Shown: in pieces, positions 9,171 to 21,607 of the stretch | Layout: every line of letters begins with the position of its first letter | How positions within the stretch are numbered: the first letter of the stretch is position 1 | Assembly: GCA_004802705.1 (NCBI GenBank) | Contig: SGPL01000220.1 | Location: 1 to 50,757 of the forward strand | Length of the DNA stretch: 50,757 bases | Direction of reading: 5' to 3' | From: Bondarzewia mesenterica | Taxonomy: Eukaryota > Basidiomycota > Agaricomycetes > Russulales > Bondarzewiaceae | The notes under the pieces: model-generated | Database searches by the model: none | Told to the model about the DNA's origin: nothing | The model's input: the letters and a program-made list of their open reading frames with translations, nothing else | Made by a program: the position numbers and the translations under genes

Positions 9171-12100
9171 TCAAAATTTCTTGTCGCATGCCAGTCTGAA
9201 CTCGTCCACTCGGGGTGAGAGCATATCTCGCAGGAAATCAAGTGCCTGCAACGCAGTCTATGATTTTGGTTTAGTGTGACTATTTAGAAAGCGGTGCACA
9301 AAAAGGCGAGCTTGAAGAAGGGGGTGGGGGGGGGTTGAACAGCTCACTCTGATATTCAGGTTGACATCAGGATTCAACACACTGAAAACAACATTCTCCA
9401 CTTCATCTCGGGGACTATCCAGCAGGCGGAGAGCCTTTGCGGATGCTAGGACAGCCTGGGCGTCAGTCGGATGCCGCTGGAGGTAAGCAGTGTTGAATGC
9501 TTCTGAAGATGTTTCAACGGGTAAAAGGGAGGACAATGCGTTGGAAATTAGGGAGTCGACGGCTGCAGGTAGTGGGGTAGAGAGGGAAGAATCTGTGCAG
9601 ATATTGATCACATTAGAGACAGTTGGGATGATAGAGTTGTGGAAACGTACATGTTCTTCGGAAGTGAAGCAGTCGCACGTGGAGCTCGGAGTTCTCGGCA
9701 TCGAGGGATTTGACGAAGTTGAGGGCCCGCACGGCTTGTAAGTATTTTCCTGACATTATTAGAAATAGTTACTATCGCAAGGGCTCGTTCAAGCAATGTA
9801 CACGATATACCTCGACGGACAGCAACGTCGTACACAGCGATCCATACATCGATGTTGCCTTGCGCCACTGTGATCATAGGGCTCAAGAGCTTCCATGCGC
9901 GTTCAAGAGGATCCGATCCAGTCAGTAGTTTCGAGCCGTCAGGGTCGTCGTCCTTCGCGGGCACGACATCAAGACCCTTGTCTTCGTTCGCCAAGGATGC
10001 CGCTGTGAACGGGGTGAGGCGCTGGGCTCGAGGACGAAGAAATAGCGGACAGACCTTTTTGAGTATCATGGATCTTCTGTGCGGCTTTCTTCGCCTTCTT
10101 CTTCGCTTTTTTTTCTACTTCCGTCAGCGTACCCGATGAGGTGCAATTCTTGGCGATGGACGGATCATCGTGCACTTTAACATATATCTGTTGGTGAGTG
10201 TGATCAGAACAAGATGTATCTGTACTCTTGGAAGGTATGTATGGACAAGGAATACGTCATGTACCTGCGACGCGGATAGGGCGGAGGAGATATATTTAGG
10301 GTGTGTACGAAGTCGGTCTTCCCACGAAATTAGACTGCCGACAATAGATTATCTATCGTTCAGATCGGAGAGGGGGAGAAGATGTTCGGCAGACGCACTC
10401 CAGATAGATATTTATAGTGAACTTGCGGATGGAATACCCATGGAAGTCGAATTGGTCATCCTCAATTTCGTCGAACACCTGGTCCCAAATGAGAACGAAT
10501 TCAGAAGGTAAGCCATGCATTGTGGACGGGGTCACTCAAAGAAAAAGCAAACCTTTTGCACGGCATGGTACCTCTTGAGTGCAAGATGAAGCTTCCCACT
10601 CCGGTAATGAGCGCTCCCTTCTTCTGTAAGGTACAAAAGAGATTGCATGTCTTCCAAGTCGGCGCCCGGGCTTTGTGCATCTTTCTGTAAACGAGAGATA
10701 GAAAGATACAGCTATGAAGGAACGAGGAAAAGCCAGATGCACCTTGGTAAACAACCCCAACACCTCACTTGCCTCGTCCACCAATCCAGCTCTTAACCGA
10801 TACTTAGCGCTTTTCGTGTTCAAAAAACGATCTTGGCCGTCCAAGAACCGAGCATCATCGAGGCATTTTGAAGCCCCAAAGGGGTCACCAAGCCGCTTGA
10901 GCACACGACCTTTGAAAGCATGCAGCTCCGGCAGTGTCGGGGTATGTTTGAGCGCAACGGCAAGGAGTTCGAGCGCGCGGCTGTTACGACCAAGAAAAGA
11001 GTGGTGCTGCGCGAGAAAGTAGAGAGTCCAAAGATATGTGGTGGGTTCTTCGAGGTCTGCAGGGGCCGTAGAGGACGAAGGAGAGTCATCTACGGACCCA
11101 CCTCCCTCTTGCAATTCTCGGAATCCTTCGGAAACCTCCTCGATTATTTGCCCCTTTTGTGGGTCTTGGTACAGCTTTTTGATATCAGCAAAGAGCGACG
11201 GAATCCCCTTTTTGAGGCCGCGCAGAATGTAGGTTTTGACGAGCTCTTTGAACTTATCGCCTATAGGATATTCTGCTGGGACACAAAGCGAAGCTCAGGC
11301 GTTAGAACAAGGACTGACCTGATGCAACTGTCAGCGCTAGACGTTTTGGGGCATCAGCCCGAGGTATTGACGCCGAGAAATCCTGCAAGACCTGCAGTGC
11401 CTGGGCACGTCCCACATCCGTAAGGTCATCTAGGAGAAGTAAGACCACAGGTATCGGAAATGTAAAGCAGTCGACGACACTTACCTAGCTCAATATGTTT
11501 ACTGCTCAGGAGCCCTCGATAGTATCCGTGATTCTCAGGATTATGTTGAATGACATTCCGCCACGCCTGTTCAGCATCCTCTTCGGAATCCAGTTTCGAA
11601 AGAAGACGTGCTATGAGGCCAAGGTTGCAATCAGATATACATTTGGGAAACATGTGAGAAATCATACCTCTAGTTTCCATGATCGCGACCCGGTCTATGA
11701 TGGCTCTGGATTTGGCACTTACGTCTAATAAAGACAAGGCGTCCGACCATTTGCCCAGTTGCTCTAATACGCGAACGTGATACAATAGGATCTCGGAATG
11801 CTCGAAATCGTAGTCCGGTACGTTCTGTCGATTGTAAGTAGCGATTCCTCCTTGCTTTCGGCTCGAAACATACCTTCAGTGTTCGCTCGTACATCTCCAG
11901 CACTTTTTTCGTTTCGACGAGATTGCCGTTGAGATGGTAAGCCACCGCGAGTGCGATCCAATTTTGCCGTAAGTTGGGCCGCAATTTCAGGAGAAGGTGC
12001 CGTGTTTCTACAAGGGCATCAAAGAGGCGCAATTGTGTCTGGAGATGAGCCGCATCGCGAAGGATGTTCATGTTTTCCTGTGCATACCACGTTAGAGCAG

Positions 12101-12806
12101 CTTGGATATTCGTCAACGGATACATGCGAGAGTACCGCGTGTGCGTGTAAATAACATTACAGCGGTATTCCACACTCGGAATCGTGAATATTCAATGAGA
12201 GACAATTTGTGGGTCAAAACTCTGTGCCATGACCAGAGGACGCGCGAACTCCGGGGGCAGAGCTGAGAGCGCAATGACCTGGACGTCGATATCGAGAAAG
12301 ATCCCGGAATACAATCATGATGCGACGTTCCTTTCACGGAAATTGGGGAACCGGGGCAGAGTGACCTCGGATCGATGTATCTGTATAAAGACGCGTCCCG
12401 TACCTTGTCAAATCGAAGTGCCTGTGTGTAGGACTTGAGAGCCTCCTCGTAGTTTTTCTCCCCTTTCTGAATGAGACCGAAGACATGCCAGACGATATGT
12501 GAGGTCAAGTCGGATCGTACACCTTTCCTCACGAGCTCTAGGCCTTCCTCCCGCTTGCCCATATGGGTCAGAATGAGGCCTTTCATACATAAGGTCTCTG
12601 GGAATATTTTAGAATATCTGCACATCAGAGATGAACATGACAGGCGCACCACCATGTTCGGGGAATTTCTTGAGAATTTGATCTGCTGCTTTCTGACCCT
12701 TCTTCAACTGACGAGTCTCGTAGAGGTTGAGCAACTCCCGGAACAAAGAGGCTTCCTTTGAGGCCAGGGCACGTTTCGCAGGAATCGGCGATGTTGATGG
12801 AGGCAT
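9171..12806 (-). CDS. NAA15: NatA auxiliary subunit, N-alpha-acetyltransferase 15 (TPR protein)
   Basis: NAA15/Nat1 anchors the catalytic subunit NAA10 to the ribosome; together they acetylate N-termini after methionine removal. Recognition rests on family signatures in order: an N-terminal PAKRALASKEASLF then LLNLYETRQ and ADQILKKFPEHG; ETLCMKGLILTHMGKREEGLELVRKG; SHIVWHVFGL; ETRHLLLKLRPNLRQNW then IALAVAYHLNGN; HTPTLPELHAFKGR; and LDGQDRFLNTKSAKYRLRAG, which is a hallmark of the family. The start at 12806 (MPPSTSPIPAKR) matches the usual short Pro-rich beginning. The last intron (9258-9347) is clear: ...NLNIR joins TALQALDFLRDML..., ending KKF at 9171. There are at least ten exons with short introns; not all boundaries were fixed. 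It shares a divergent promoter with PDS5. Confidence 0.9.
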
Positions 12807-12998
12807 TACGAATGAAGCAAGGATAGAGATACGCAAAGGCGCACAGTGAGGTTTAGTACAGAGCAAGTACTTGCAATTTCCGTCTTGACCGCTCCGGTAA
12901 GTTACAATACTGGTTACGTAAATAACAGAAACACCGGTACACAACGCGTGCGCGCGTTCAATCTGTCTTCTGCCATTTCCATCTCTTCCACATCCTCC
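12807..12998. promoter_or_regulatory. Bidirectional promoter NAA15/PDS5
   Basis: Only 192 bases separate the two divergent start codons, so both core promoters must lie here, or the 5' UTRs must be very short. No specific factor site is identified. Confidence 0.55.
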
Positions 12999-15900
12999 AT
13001 GGTGGCCCAAACTCGCGGAGGGGGTCAGTCTTCCCCCAGAAAACTGAAGTTCCACGAAAAGCTTGTTGGAAAAGGCCTTTCCACCGATACTCTCCTCAAA
13101 AAGTTGAAGGCTCTCCATACAGAACTCGCAGACTTGGATCAGGAGCTCGTCGACGTCCAATCTCTATCTTCTGCCCGCAAAGAGCTCATCCACACCTCCA
13201 TTCTACTTCATAAAGACAGAGGCGTGAAAGCTTATTGCGCTTGCTGCCTTGCCGATCTATTGCGACTCTATGCGCCTGATGCACCCTACACTCAGAACGA
13301 GTTGCGCGACATCTTCCAGTTCTTCTTCCGCCAACTTTCAGCTGGCCTTAAAGGTCCCGACTCTCCGTACTACAGCGAATACTTTCATCTCCTCGAGTCG
13401 CTATCGACCGTGAAGAGTGTGGTTTTGGTCTGCGATCTTCCCAACGCAGATGAACTCATGACCAGCATCTTCCGCGACCTCTTTGCACTCGTTCGACTCG
13501 ACCTCGCCAAAAAGATCGAGATGTTTATCGCAGATATCTTGGTGGCTTTGATTGATGAGTGTCAGACTCTGCCGTCCGAGGTGTTGGACATTATCATGGC
13601 CCAATTCATGGAGAAGAACGCAGTGAGTTTTACCGTCGTCGTTTGCTAGATAGCCACGGCCATCTCTTCACCATGTCTGAGATCGATTGATTGAGTATGC
13701 TCCCAACAGGGAATGGACAATCCAGGCTACCGATTGGCTGTTCAGGTCTGTAATGCTACGGCCGACAAGTTGCAACGTCACGTCTGCCAGTACTTCACCG
13801 ACATCATAGTGCAGCATTCGCAGGACGAGGAGTACGACGAAATCCGGACCGCACACGACCTCATAAAGCAGCTCAACCGGACGTCCCCCTCGCTCCTTCA
13901 TAACGTCGTGCCACAACTTGAAGAAGAGCTGCGTGTGGAGGATGTCCAGCTACGCACTTTGGCTACGCAGGTGCTTGGCGAGATGTTTGCGGACAAGGGA
14001 GGCGCGGATCTTGTGAAAAAGTACCCAACGACATGGCAGGTATGGTTGTTAAGGAAGAACGATAAGTCTGTGATGGTGCGCTTGTCGATGGTAGAGGCTG
14101 CGAAGGGTCTGATATCCAACCTTGCGGACCAGAGGGAAAATGTGGAAGGTATGCCTTCCTTGGTCGTTAATAGTGAGCTTTATGACACTGACCCCAAACA
14201 CGATCTCTCAGAGGTGTTGCAAGCCAAGCTGCTCGACCCAGACGAGAAGGTCCGAGCAGCAGTCTGTAAGCTTTACTCCCAGTTGGACTACGAGACGGCT
14301 TTGCACCACGTCTCGAAGGCACAACTGCAGTCAATAGCAGGTCGTGGTTTGGACAAAAAGGTACCTTTACTTGACCTCCCTCTGACTTGCCCTAGATTCA
14401 ACGACTGCTCTCCAGCATTCCGTTCGCACAGAAGCTTTGAACACTCTTGGCAAACTATTCAGTTTAGCATATCCGGAGATGTGGGTGCACAGAAAAGTTC
14501 GATATGTCGATATTCTCAATGATTGTTGCATTAGCGAAAACGGTGAACCCGCTGCCGTACGACAATTTTCGTGGATTCCTGAAGTAGTCCTGCATATAAG
14601 CTCTACTACGACAGAAGTCAAGTAGGTCTGCATGTCGATTTGACTCAATGCTGTCCTCACACCATTTCGCCGTTTGTTCCTTCAAGAGCGGCAGCAGAAC
14701 ATATTCTGGCGGAATACATCCTTCCACTCCCTTCTGGCTCCGGATCGCGAACTATCGATGTTGATGAGACAGCATGGACTGACAGGCTACTGACCACGAT
14801 GAAGTTTATGGATGAGAAGGCCGTCAGCGCTTTACTTGGTCTTTCTGGCATCAAAATTATGTGAGTGTCACCCCCCACCAAAATGGTTGACCTGCTCACC
14901 ACATATCATCAATCAGCCGCCCATCCGTCTATGAAAAATTCGTGGAATGCTGTGTGAAGAACAATGTTCGTTGCATTTCGTTTCTCTGCTCATATCTTTA
15001 CGGTTGCTTATTTCCCACTTGCGACAGGGTGGCATCATCGATGAGAACGAAGACATGGTCGTGAAGATGTTAAATGTCGTCATTCAGAATATTGCAGGTT
15101 TGTTAATATCAGAAATACTGCTTCACTTCACCTAATGCGACTTCCCAGGCTCTCTGCCTGATCCTCAGAAGGCAGCTGATGACATGCATGCCTTTGCAAA
15201 GATGAACGAAGGCAGGTTATACAAGCTAATGAAGACATGCATGGATACCCAGACCGATCTCAAGACTCTGGTGAAAATTACAGTAAGTTCAATCGTGTTT
15301 TTTCTTTGCCGGATCCCCACAACTAATCACATGTAGAACGAATTTTTGCGACGAGTCGAACAAGCGAATGCATCTATAATTCCTACAATGACCATCCTCC
15401 TCCGCCGGGCGAGTCTCCGCTTCATCAACCAATCATCCTTGCCGACCCTCATTAAGCGTCTGCAAAGAGGCGATCCCGTGGGTGATGGGCACGGGACGAG
15501 CCAAGCTCAATTGTCTGCAAACAACGCCGAGGCCGTGCTCATCTGCGTGTCGAAGCATTGCCCGGCGCTATACAAGCCCCATGTCACAGAGTTGACGAAG
15601 GCTATCGCGGACGACAAGAATCCGCGGCTGGTGGAGGTGTGCTTGCAGGCGTTGGCGGCTGTGGGAAAGTGGGATGAGAAACTGGCGCCGACCGATAAGT
15701 CAGTGATCGCTGTTCTGCCTTTTGTTGCGCATATGCGGCCCGCTCATGCTCGGTGTACTTTTGGTTGGTATCAGACGGACGACAGAGCGAGTGATGCGTT
15801 ACGTGCTCCAGTCCGACAGTCGACATGCGAAGTTCTCCGCTCGCCTTCTCGCGAAGTTGAGGAACAGCGAGGAGGTCTGCGCAGACATTGTGAACGTGCG

Positions 15901-18072
15901 TCATTTGCCCTTTTTGCTATTTTGTATTGCTCTAACCGCTGAGAGTACATGCAGACCATCTCTGAACAGCTTCCAATGGTCGCTGCCGAAAAGCGTGTGG
16001 CACATCTCACTGTGCTGAAGGAGCTCGCGCTGATAGCCCCGGACGCTTTCGAGCAGAGGAGCGAGGACATCATGGCTTTTTTGATCAAGAAAGTCTTGAT
16101 GAGCCCCAGTCCCCCAGATCCAGTATGTGCTTCTCGCGATACTGACTGCCATATGATATGCCGTTCTGACAAGCTGGTCGGCTGTCTAGGACGAGATGGA
16201 CGACGAGTCCGAATGGACGGATAATGACGTGTTATCGCCAGCTCTTCGTGCAAAGATCATATCTCTCAAAGTCTGTCGCAATCGTTGCTTGGCTCACGCG
16301 TCTTCGGACACTGCGATCGACATCGCGACCCCGGTCTTGAAGATGTTCATCACCTTGCTGGAGTACAGGGGCTCGCTCTCTCTAGGCAGCAATGACGAGT
16401 CCGTCCACCTTCAATTTTTTTGCTGCTCATGCGTGTGTTAAAATTAATCTATGCTCAGCCCCAAAGTGAAGGCCCGAATGCGTTTGCAAGCCGCTGTGTC
16501 GTTGCTTCACCTTGCGACCGCGGAAAAGTATTCCTCCTTCATTTCGACTAATTTCGTCTTATTGGCCCTTACAATGCAGGTATGTTGACCTTTCAATCAC
16601 TCCACGACGAGCACATTTAATTCACATTGTGCACTTCGTACTTTTAGGACTCATGCTACCAAGTTCGCTCTGGTTTCTTGCAGAAACTAATTGCTCTTTT
16701 GAAGCCTCGGAAACTTCCTGCACATTTCAATGTTATCCCGTTCTTGACGGTGCATGATCCTGAAGCCGATGTCAAGAGCATGGTATTCGTCATTTTTTCC
16801 CTTCCATTGTTGTTGTTTTCTGAGTTACACTGTGATGTAGGCCAAGGCCTATGTGACTTATGCATTCAGGAATGCACCGCCAGGTAATGCCGCTCGTCTC
16901 GTCCTCCACTGTGGAGCGCTCACGCCAGTCAAACTCCAGCAATTAAAGTTGAAAACTTCGAGATGATTTTCATCCGTTTCTTCCATCTTTTGGCCCACCA
17001 CCCCGATTTCGCCGTCACACCAGAGGCTCTGCCGGACATGGCCAAGTATGTTCGCTGTGATCTACTTACTCGGTAAGGTGCTAACGCAGGGGCATCCAGG
17101 TACATTGAATTTTATTTGGAACTCATTGCCTCTGCGGACAACATCTCCCTCCTCTACCACCTCGCTAGCAAAGTGAAGACCGTCAGAGATGCTGAGTCCC
17201 ACGTCTACAGCGAAGTGAGTCACGTCGATCTACCCAAAGCGGTCTGGTCAGCTCATTTTTATGCTTGATCCTTTTCAGAACCTGTATGCCTTGAGCGAAC
17301 TGTCGCAGTATTTGATTAAAGTGCGGGCACACCTGCATTCGTGGCTGTTGCAGAGCTATCCGGGCAAGGTCAAATTAGATGCAGACATTCTTCGCCCATT
17401 GCCCAGCGCGGAAGCCGTGAATGAGGTGAGTCAATATACCTCCTTTGGCATCAATAGGCCCACACCTCAACCGCCATGGATGTATTAGATCATGAAACAT
17501 GTATATCTACCGGAAGTAACATTGGAATGGCTAAAGGACCAAGCGAGGTCTGCGAAGGTTGTTGGTGCTGATGGCAAGGTGTGTATCTGCGATTATTACC
17601 TTGTTTCTGCCTCTCAAAGAACGCCCTTCGGATAAGGCAAAGGCCACGCGTAAGTCAACAGGGAAGCGCAAGGCCGCAGCCCCGCGAACTAATGGCAATG
17701 CAAAGTGAGTTGCTAGAAGTTTTTTCGCGTTTCTAGCCTATCCCTGACTATGACTATAGACGACCACGAGCCAGTACTCGTCGGAAGAAATATGACGAAG
17801 TCTCTGATGATGACGAGGAAGAGGAATCATCAGATGCTGAGTCAAGGGCGGATGAGGGAGCAGAGTCCGCTGCGGAACCGAAGTCTGTATCGAGCTCGGA
17901 TGGCCTTGAACAGGAGGCAGGTGAAGAACGGCTGGGTCGTGGAGCACGTACCAGAGCGAAGGTAAGCTTGGCCCCCCTGTCGTGTCCTGTGCAAGTTGTC
18001 AAACATTGATCATCACACCAGGCGAAGATCAAGCAGCAAGTGCGGAAAAAACCGGCCAAGAAGAAGACCTAA
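12999..18072 (+). CDS. PDS5: Sister chromatid cohesion protein PDS5 (HEAT-repeat cohesin regulator)
   Basis: PDS5 binds the cohesin ring at Scc1/RAD21 and controls its loading, release and maintenance. The N-terminus is typical: KLKFHEKLVGKGLSTDTLLKKLKALH, then a run of helical repeats with VKAYCACCLADLLRLYAPDAPYT, the strongest family signature, and LRDIFQFFFRQL. Exon 1 runs from 12999 to a GTGAGT donor after 13621. Later exons keep PDS5 character, for example EVLQAKLLDPDEKVRAAVC, QSSLPTLIKRLQRGDP and FVTYAFRNAPP-like helices. The C-terminus is basic and acidic low complexity: SDDDEEEESSDAES-type tract, RGARTRAKAK and a final KKPAKKKT, similar to the AT-hook-like tails of PDS5. Start at 12999 is preferred because the upstream in-frame residues are not conserved in character. 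About 15 or more introns; the total span, 5.1 kb, suits a protein of about 1200 residues. Confidence 0.9.
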
Positions 18073-18868
18073 TGAAAGACATCTACGATATATCTTGCGT
18101 ACGCCTGTATCGATGATTTAATCTGATCTTGGACTCGACCTTGGGATCTTCTCCTTTCGTATTAAGTTTTGCTTTCATTCTATCGCTCGAATGCTTTGAC
18201 ATCGATGGTTTCATGCCATTCTGTGTATAGGTTAGCTTCATGCTGTTCGGATCGCAAACGTGTTTGCTTCGATTCTATGTCCCTGTTCCGTAATGAGATA
18301 CCGCTTTCTTCTGCCCATCCACCTCTCGCCGTCTCGACCAACGACCACTTGTGCTGCGTTGCATGTCTGACCAATTCGAAGCATCAATCCACTCTTCACC
18401 TCCGTCCGGCGGATCATTTTGAATTTCGAATAGGTATGTGCCTTGTCTGAGGGCGTTTGTAGTCAGGTTGTGATGACAAGTCGCACATACCGCTCCGGCG
18501 TGCGGCCGCGTCACAGAACCAGCACACGGCAAGGCATGTGCTGTGATTATTCGGTTGTTGCTGACTATTCATGCTCGTAAACGCTGACTATCTCAGTGAT
18601 CGTCTGACTACATGCAGTACTAATCATAATCCGCTTAACGGCATGTGCTGCAGGATCGCCGTACATACGCCTTGAGGCACGAATTCTTTCTCGCAGATGC
18701 TCTTTCGCGTGACTGGCTTAGGACCATCTTCTCGCCCCTAATCCTTCTGGCCGGGCACAGTCAACAAATACTTAACAGCCCGTGCAAGAAAGATGCCGAT
18801 GAGTCGAATCCAACTCACGTTCTCTCGTGCACCCTATTCCGATCCTTCCACCAGCAAACTACGATAAT
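18073..18868. other. Intergenic region PDS5 to amidohydrolase
   Basis: About 800 bases without a gene that I can support on either strand. It should contain the PDS5 3' UTR and the promoter of the downstream amidohydrolase. Frames open here give peptides without recognisable features. Confidence 0.45.
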
Positions 18869-20827
18869 ATGGCCTCAGACTCGGTCACCTTGCTCAAGAA
18901 CGGCCTCCTCGCGACGTTCACCGACGCCGATGGGCCGGATGCGACCCCCACGGCTCGTCGGGCAGACGTCCTGATCAAGGGCGATCGTATCGTCCAAGTT
19001 GCGGGACCAAACAGTGTTGATATCTCAGGCGTGCCAGACCCGCAGATTATAGATTGTTTCAACAAATGGATCGCCCCTGGTTTCGTGGATACCCACAGGT
19101 GAGTTGGGATGCAGGTGCGCATGAGCGTGTGCCGGCCACTGATGGTCCCGTACTCGAACGCTGCTATTGCAGGCATCTTTGGATGTCCGTTATGGAAGGA
19201 CAAGAAGACTGGACGCTTGCGGAGTAGTAAGTGGATCTATGTTTTATCACTTTCGGTTCTCATGCATCGACTCTACTTCAGCCTGGCCAAGCATTCTTGG
19301 ACCATGGCATCCGTCGTCGATGCGGAAGACGTCTACATAGGGCAACTCGCCGGAGCGATGCAAGGTTAGGCAGCCTTGTAACACTCGCAGTTTTTTTTTC
19401 TTCCGCTGATCTGATTGTGTCGACGACGGTAGCTCTCCATGGTGGCACGACGACCGTGGTGGATCACTTCCATTGTGCGAACTCGCCTGAGCACATCAGC
19501 AAGGCAATTGAAGCCGTGTCGGAAGCTGGGCTACGCTGCATGCTCTGCGTTGCCCGCCAGGTCCGCATATATACGACTCAGTACTCGACCGTCCACGAGA
19601 GTCCTCCCTGACTCCCCCCTCTTTTTTTTTTTTGTTTCAGTCTCTCCCAACGAGCATCAACCCCCTCGAATTCGCCAACGACAAAAGCATGTCCGCGATG
19701 CAACTCACGGCGTTGGAGACGCTCGCCCGAAAAAACAAACGGCAAGTTGACGCCGGACGGACGCGTGACGCTCGGACTCGCGTATGATGTCCTCGGTAGC
19801 AACCCAGACGAAGACCGACGGATCGTGACGCTCGCGCGGTCGCTCGGCATCACGCCCATCACGGCGCACTACGTCGGGGGCCCTCATGGGAAGGGATATT
19901 CTTATCGGGTGCGCGCGTGGCACGAGGCGGGGCTGTTAGAGGGGGACCTGGTGTTCTCGCACGCGAATGGGTTGACGCATGTGGGGTGCGACGAGGAGGA
20001 GTGGACGCTGTTGAAGGAGTCTGGGGCGAGCATCGCCGCGACGCCTGAGGATGAGCTCGGGATGGGTCATGGCGATCCTGTCGTGTACGATGCTGTGAGG
20101 AGGGGCGTAAAAGTGGGATTGGGAATCGTGCGTACAGACCTTCTCTCTCTCTCTTTTTCCCTCACTAAATGTTCAAAAACCCACGTCATACGCCGTGTCG
20201 GTCCCACAGGATTGCAAGTCTATCGTCAGCGCTGACATGTTCCCCGCGATGCGCTGCGCGTTGCAATGGGAGCGAGGTACGTTTGGCCTTGTCCCCTCCC
20301 CCGCCTCCCTTCCAATTCCACAAACCCGTATGACGTGACACTCCGTAAACCCCTCCACTCTCAGGCCGCATCCACTCCATGCACGCACACGCCCACCCAA
20401 CCCCCAAAGCCCTCACCCACAACACCCACACCTGCGCCTCCGCCTTCCGCCTCAGCACCCTCGGCGCGCCCAAGCCGCTCACGCCTCCACCACTGTCGGT
20501 TCCATCGAACCCGGCAAACTCGCCGACATCGTCCTCTACGACGCCGATTCGATCAATCTCGCGGGGTGCACGGATCCGTTCCGCGGGGTCGTCATGCACG
20601 CGACGGCGCAGGATGTGGCGTGGGTGTTTGTGGGTGGCAAGGTGGTGAAGAGGGAGGGAAGGCTCGTGCCTGTGGAACACAGTGGGGAAGGAAAGAAGGG
20701 AAGAGAATGGGGAGATGTGGCGAGGGTGTTGAAGGAACGGATGGAGGGGATCAGAGCGAGGGTGAAGGGTGTAGATATGGAGGCCCGATACACCCAGGTG
20801 GCACAGGCTATCCAGCTGGATGTATAG
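18869..20827 (+). CDS. TRZ/ATZ-type amidohydrolase (metal-dependent deaminase/chlorohydrolase family), with two frame slips
   Basis: The product fits the ATZ/TRZ branch of the amidohydrolase superfamily, TIM-barrel enzymes that deaminate or dechlorinate ring substrates with one divalent metal. Seen in order: FNKWIAPGFVDTHRH (metal-binding HxH), HGGTTTVVDH, AHYVGG, a conserved HANGL histidine, ATPEDELGMGHG, and GLGID followed by SADMF (metal-ligand aspartate). Near the C-terminus is SIEPGKLADIVLYDAD. Exon 1 is 18869-19098; the next starts at GCATCTTTGG. Two breaks prevent one clean frame: in the A-run at 19730-19735 (one A too many; with one fewer, LARKTNGKLTPDGRV reads through), and near 20463-20470 (one base short between STLG and AQAAH). 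Introns do not explain either. They may be sequence errors or real decay. The exact substrate cannot be told. Its 3' end also appears as a relic near 900-985. Confidence 0.75.
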
Positions 20828-21029
20828 TGCATTGCCTCGGAAGCATGAAACCACAATACTGTGGGTGTGTATGTATATGTGATGATATGTATATGTGGAA
20901 GATTGGCAAATATTCAATTACTCAGTCAGAAGTCCATGCTGCTACATATCGTACAGAGTCCTCAGAATGCCACTTGCACTAGCCCAGCCCACTGTCTGAA
21001 TCACCAACTTTCAGTGTGTTGTTACCATG

Positions 21030-21359
21030 TCAGCCTGCATACCGGTACCACTGTGGCTCCCTCTCTGTTCCCAACACCTCCTTCAACCTCTGAATCTTCT
21101 CAGGTGATGGCATGGGCATCTGATCCATGGGGTTGCTTGATGCAATTGCGAGACACGATGCCTTGCCGCCACTGACATAGACGACTGGCAGCTTCCAGCA
21201 TCCCCCTGGGCCAGTTCTCCGAAAGATGTCAAAGGCAGCATTCAAGACGGTGCATGACGCATGCCATGGAGTGTCCGCTTTCCCCAGATTCTTCTTCACG
21301 CCATATTGGACAAGCCACTCCTCTGTCGGAACATAGCCATAGTACATGATTTGTGCCAT
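21030..21359 (-). CDS. Small conserved orphan protein, copy 2 (109 aa)
   Basis: Paralogue of the gene at 437-760; family not recognised. The protein starts MAQIMYYGYVP and ends REPQWYRYAG. The start at 21359 is preferred over the longer in-frame extension because the sequence before it (tttcccccttccttag then acaaaccagc) is nearly identical to the intron end and leader before copy 1. The conserved promoter block lies a further 180 bases upstream. It is convergent with the amidohydrolase (202-base gap), and this pair order is what was copied to the left end of the window. No targeting signal or catalytic motif is visible. A long inverted repeat begins about 250 bases upstream. Confidence 0.7.
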   Translation of the reverse strand: MAQIMYYGYVPTEEWLVQYGVKKNLGKADTPWHASCTVLNAAFDIFRRTGPGGCWKLPVVYVSGGKASCLAIASSNPMDQMPMPSPEKIQRLKEVLGTEREPQWYRYAG

Positions 21360-21542
21360 GCTGGTTTGTCTAAGGAAGGGGGAAATCAATTTGGAGAGCA
21401 GGAAAGCGGGCAACCCAGTGGGACACGTACAATAAGAGTTTGGGTTTGTGGAAGATACGAAAAAGGAGAACTTTGCAACGAGCCAATGACTGACTTTAAG
21501 TTTGCGGGGAAATGCACCATGATATCATGATTATGTAAGAAG

Positions 21543-21577
21543 TGGATCTCCCGTGCCTCTCGGCAGGCTCCGGCATC
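21543..21577 (-). promoter_or_regulatory. Conserved promoter block upstream of orphan gene copy 2
   Basis: Counterpart of 236-270: 32 of 35 bases are identical in inverted orientation, ending in gggagatcca. After this block both copies also share a diverged leader (a cgtatcttcc-acaaaccc-like stretch near 21440-21460) and then the putative 5'-UTR intron. Confidence 0.5.
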
Positions 21578-21607
21578 CTGCTCATTGTCTTCATCACAGC
21601 GCGCATG

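Noticed and set aside
20186..20917. A 243-codon minus-strand frame across the amidohydrolase 3' end
   Set aside because: It is antisense to conserved motifs (GKLADIVLYDAD) and has low-complexity His/Pro/Leu content.
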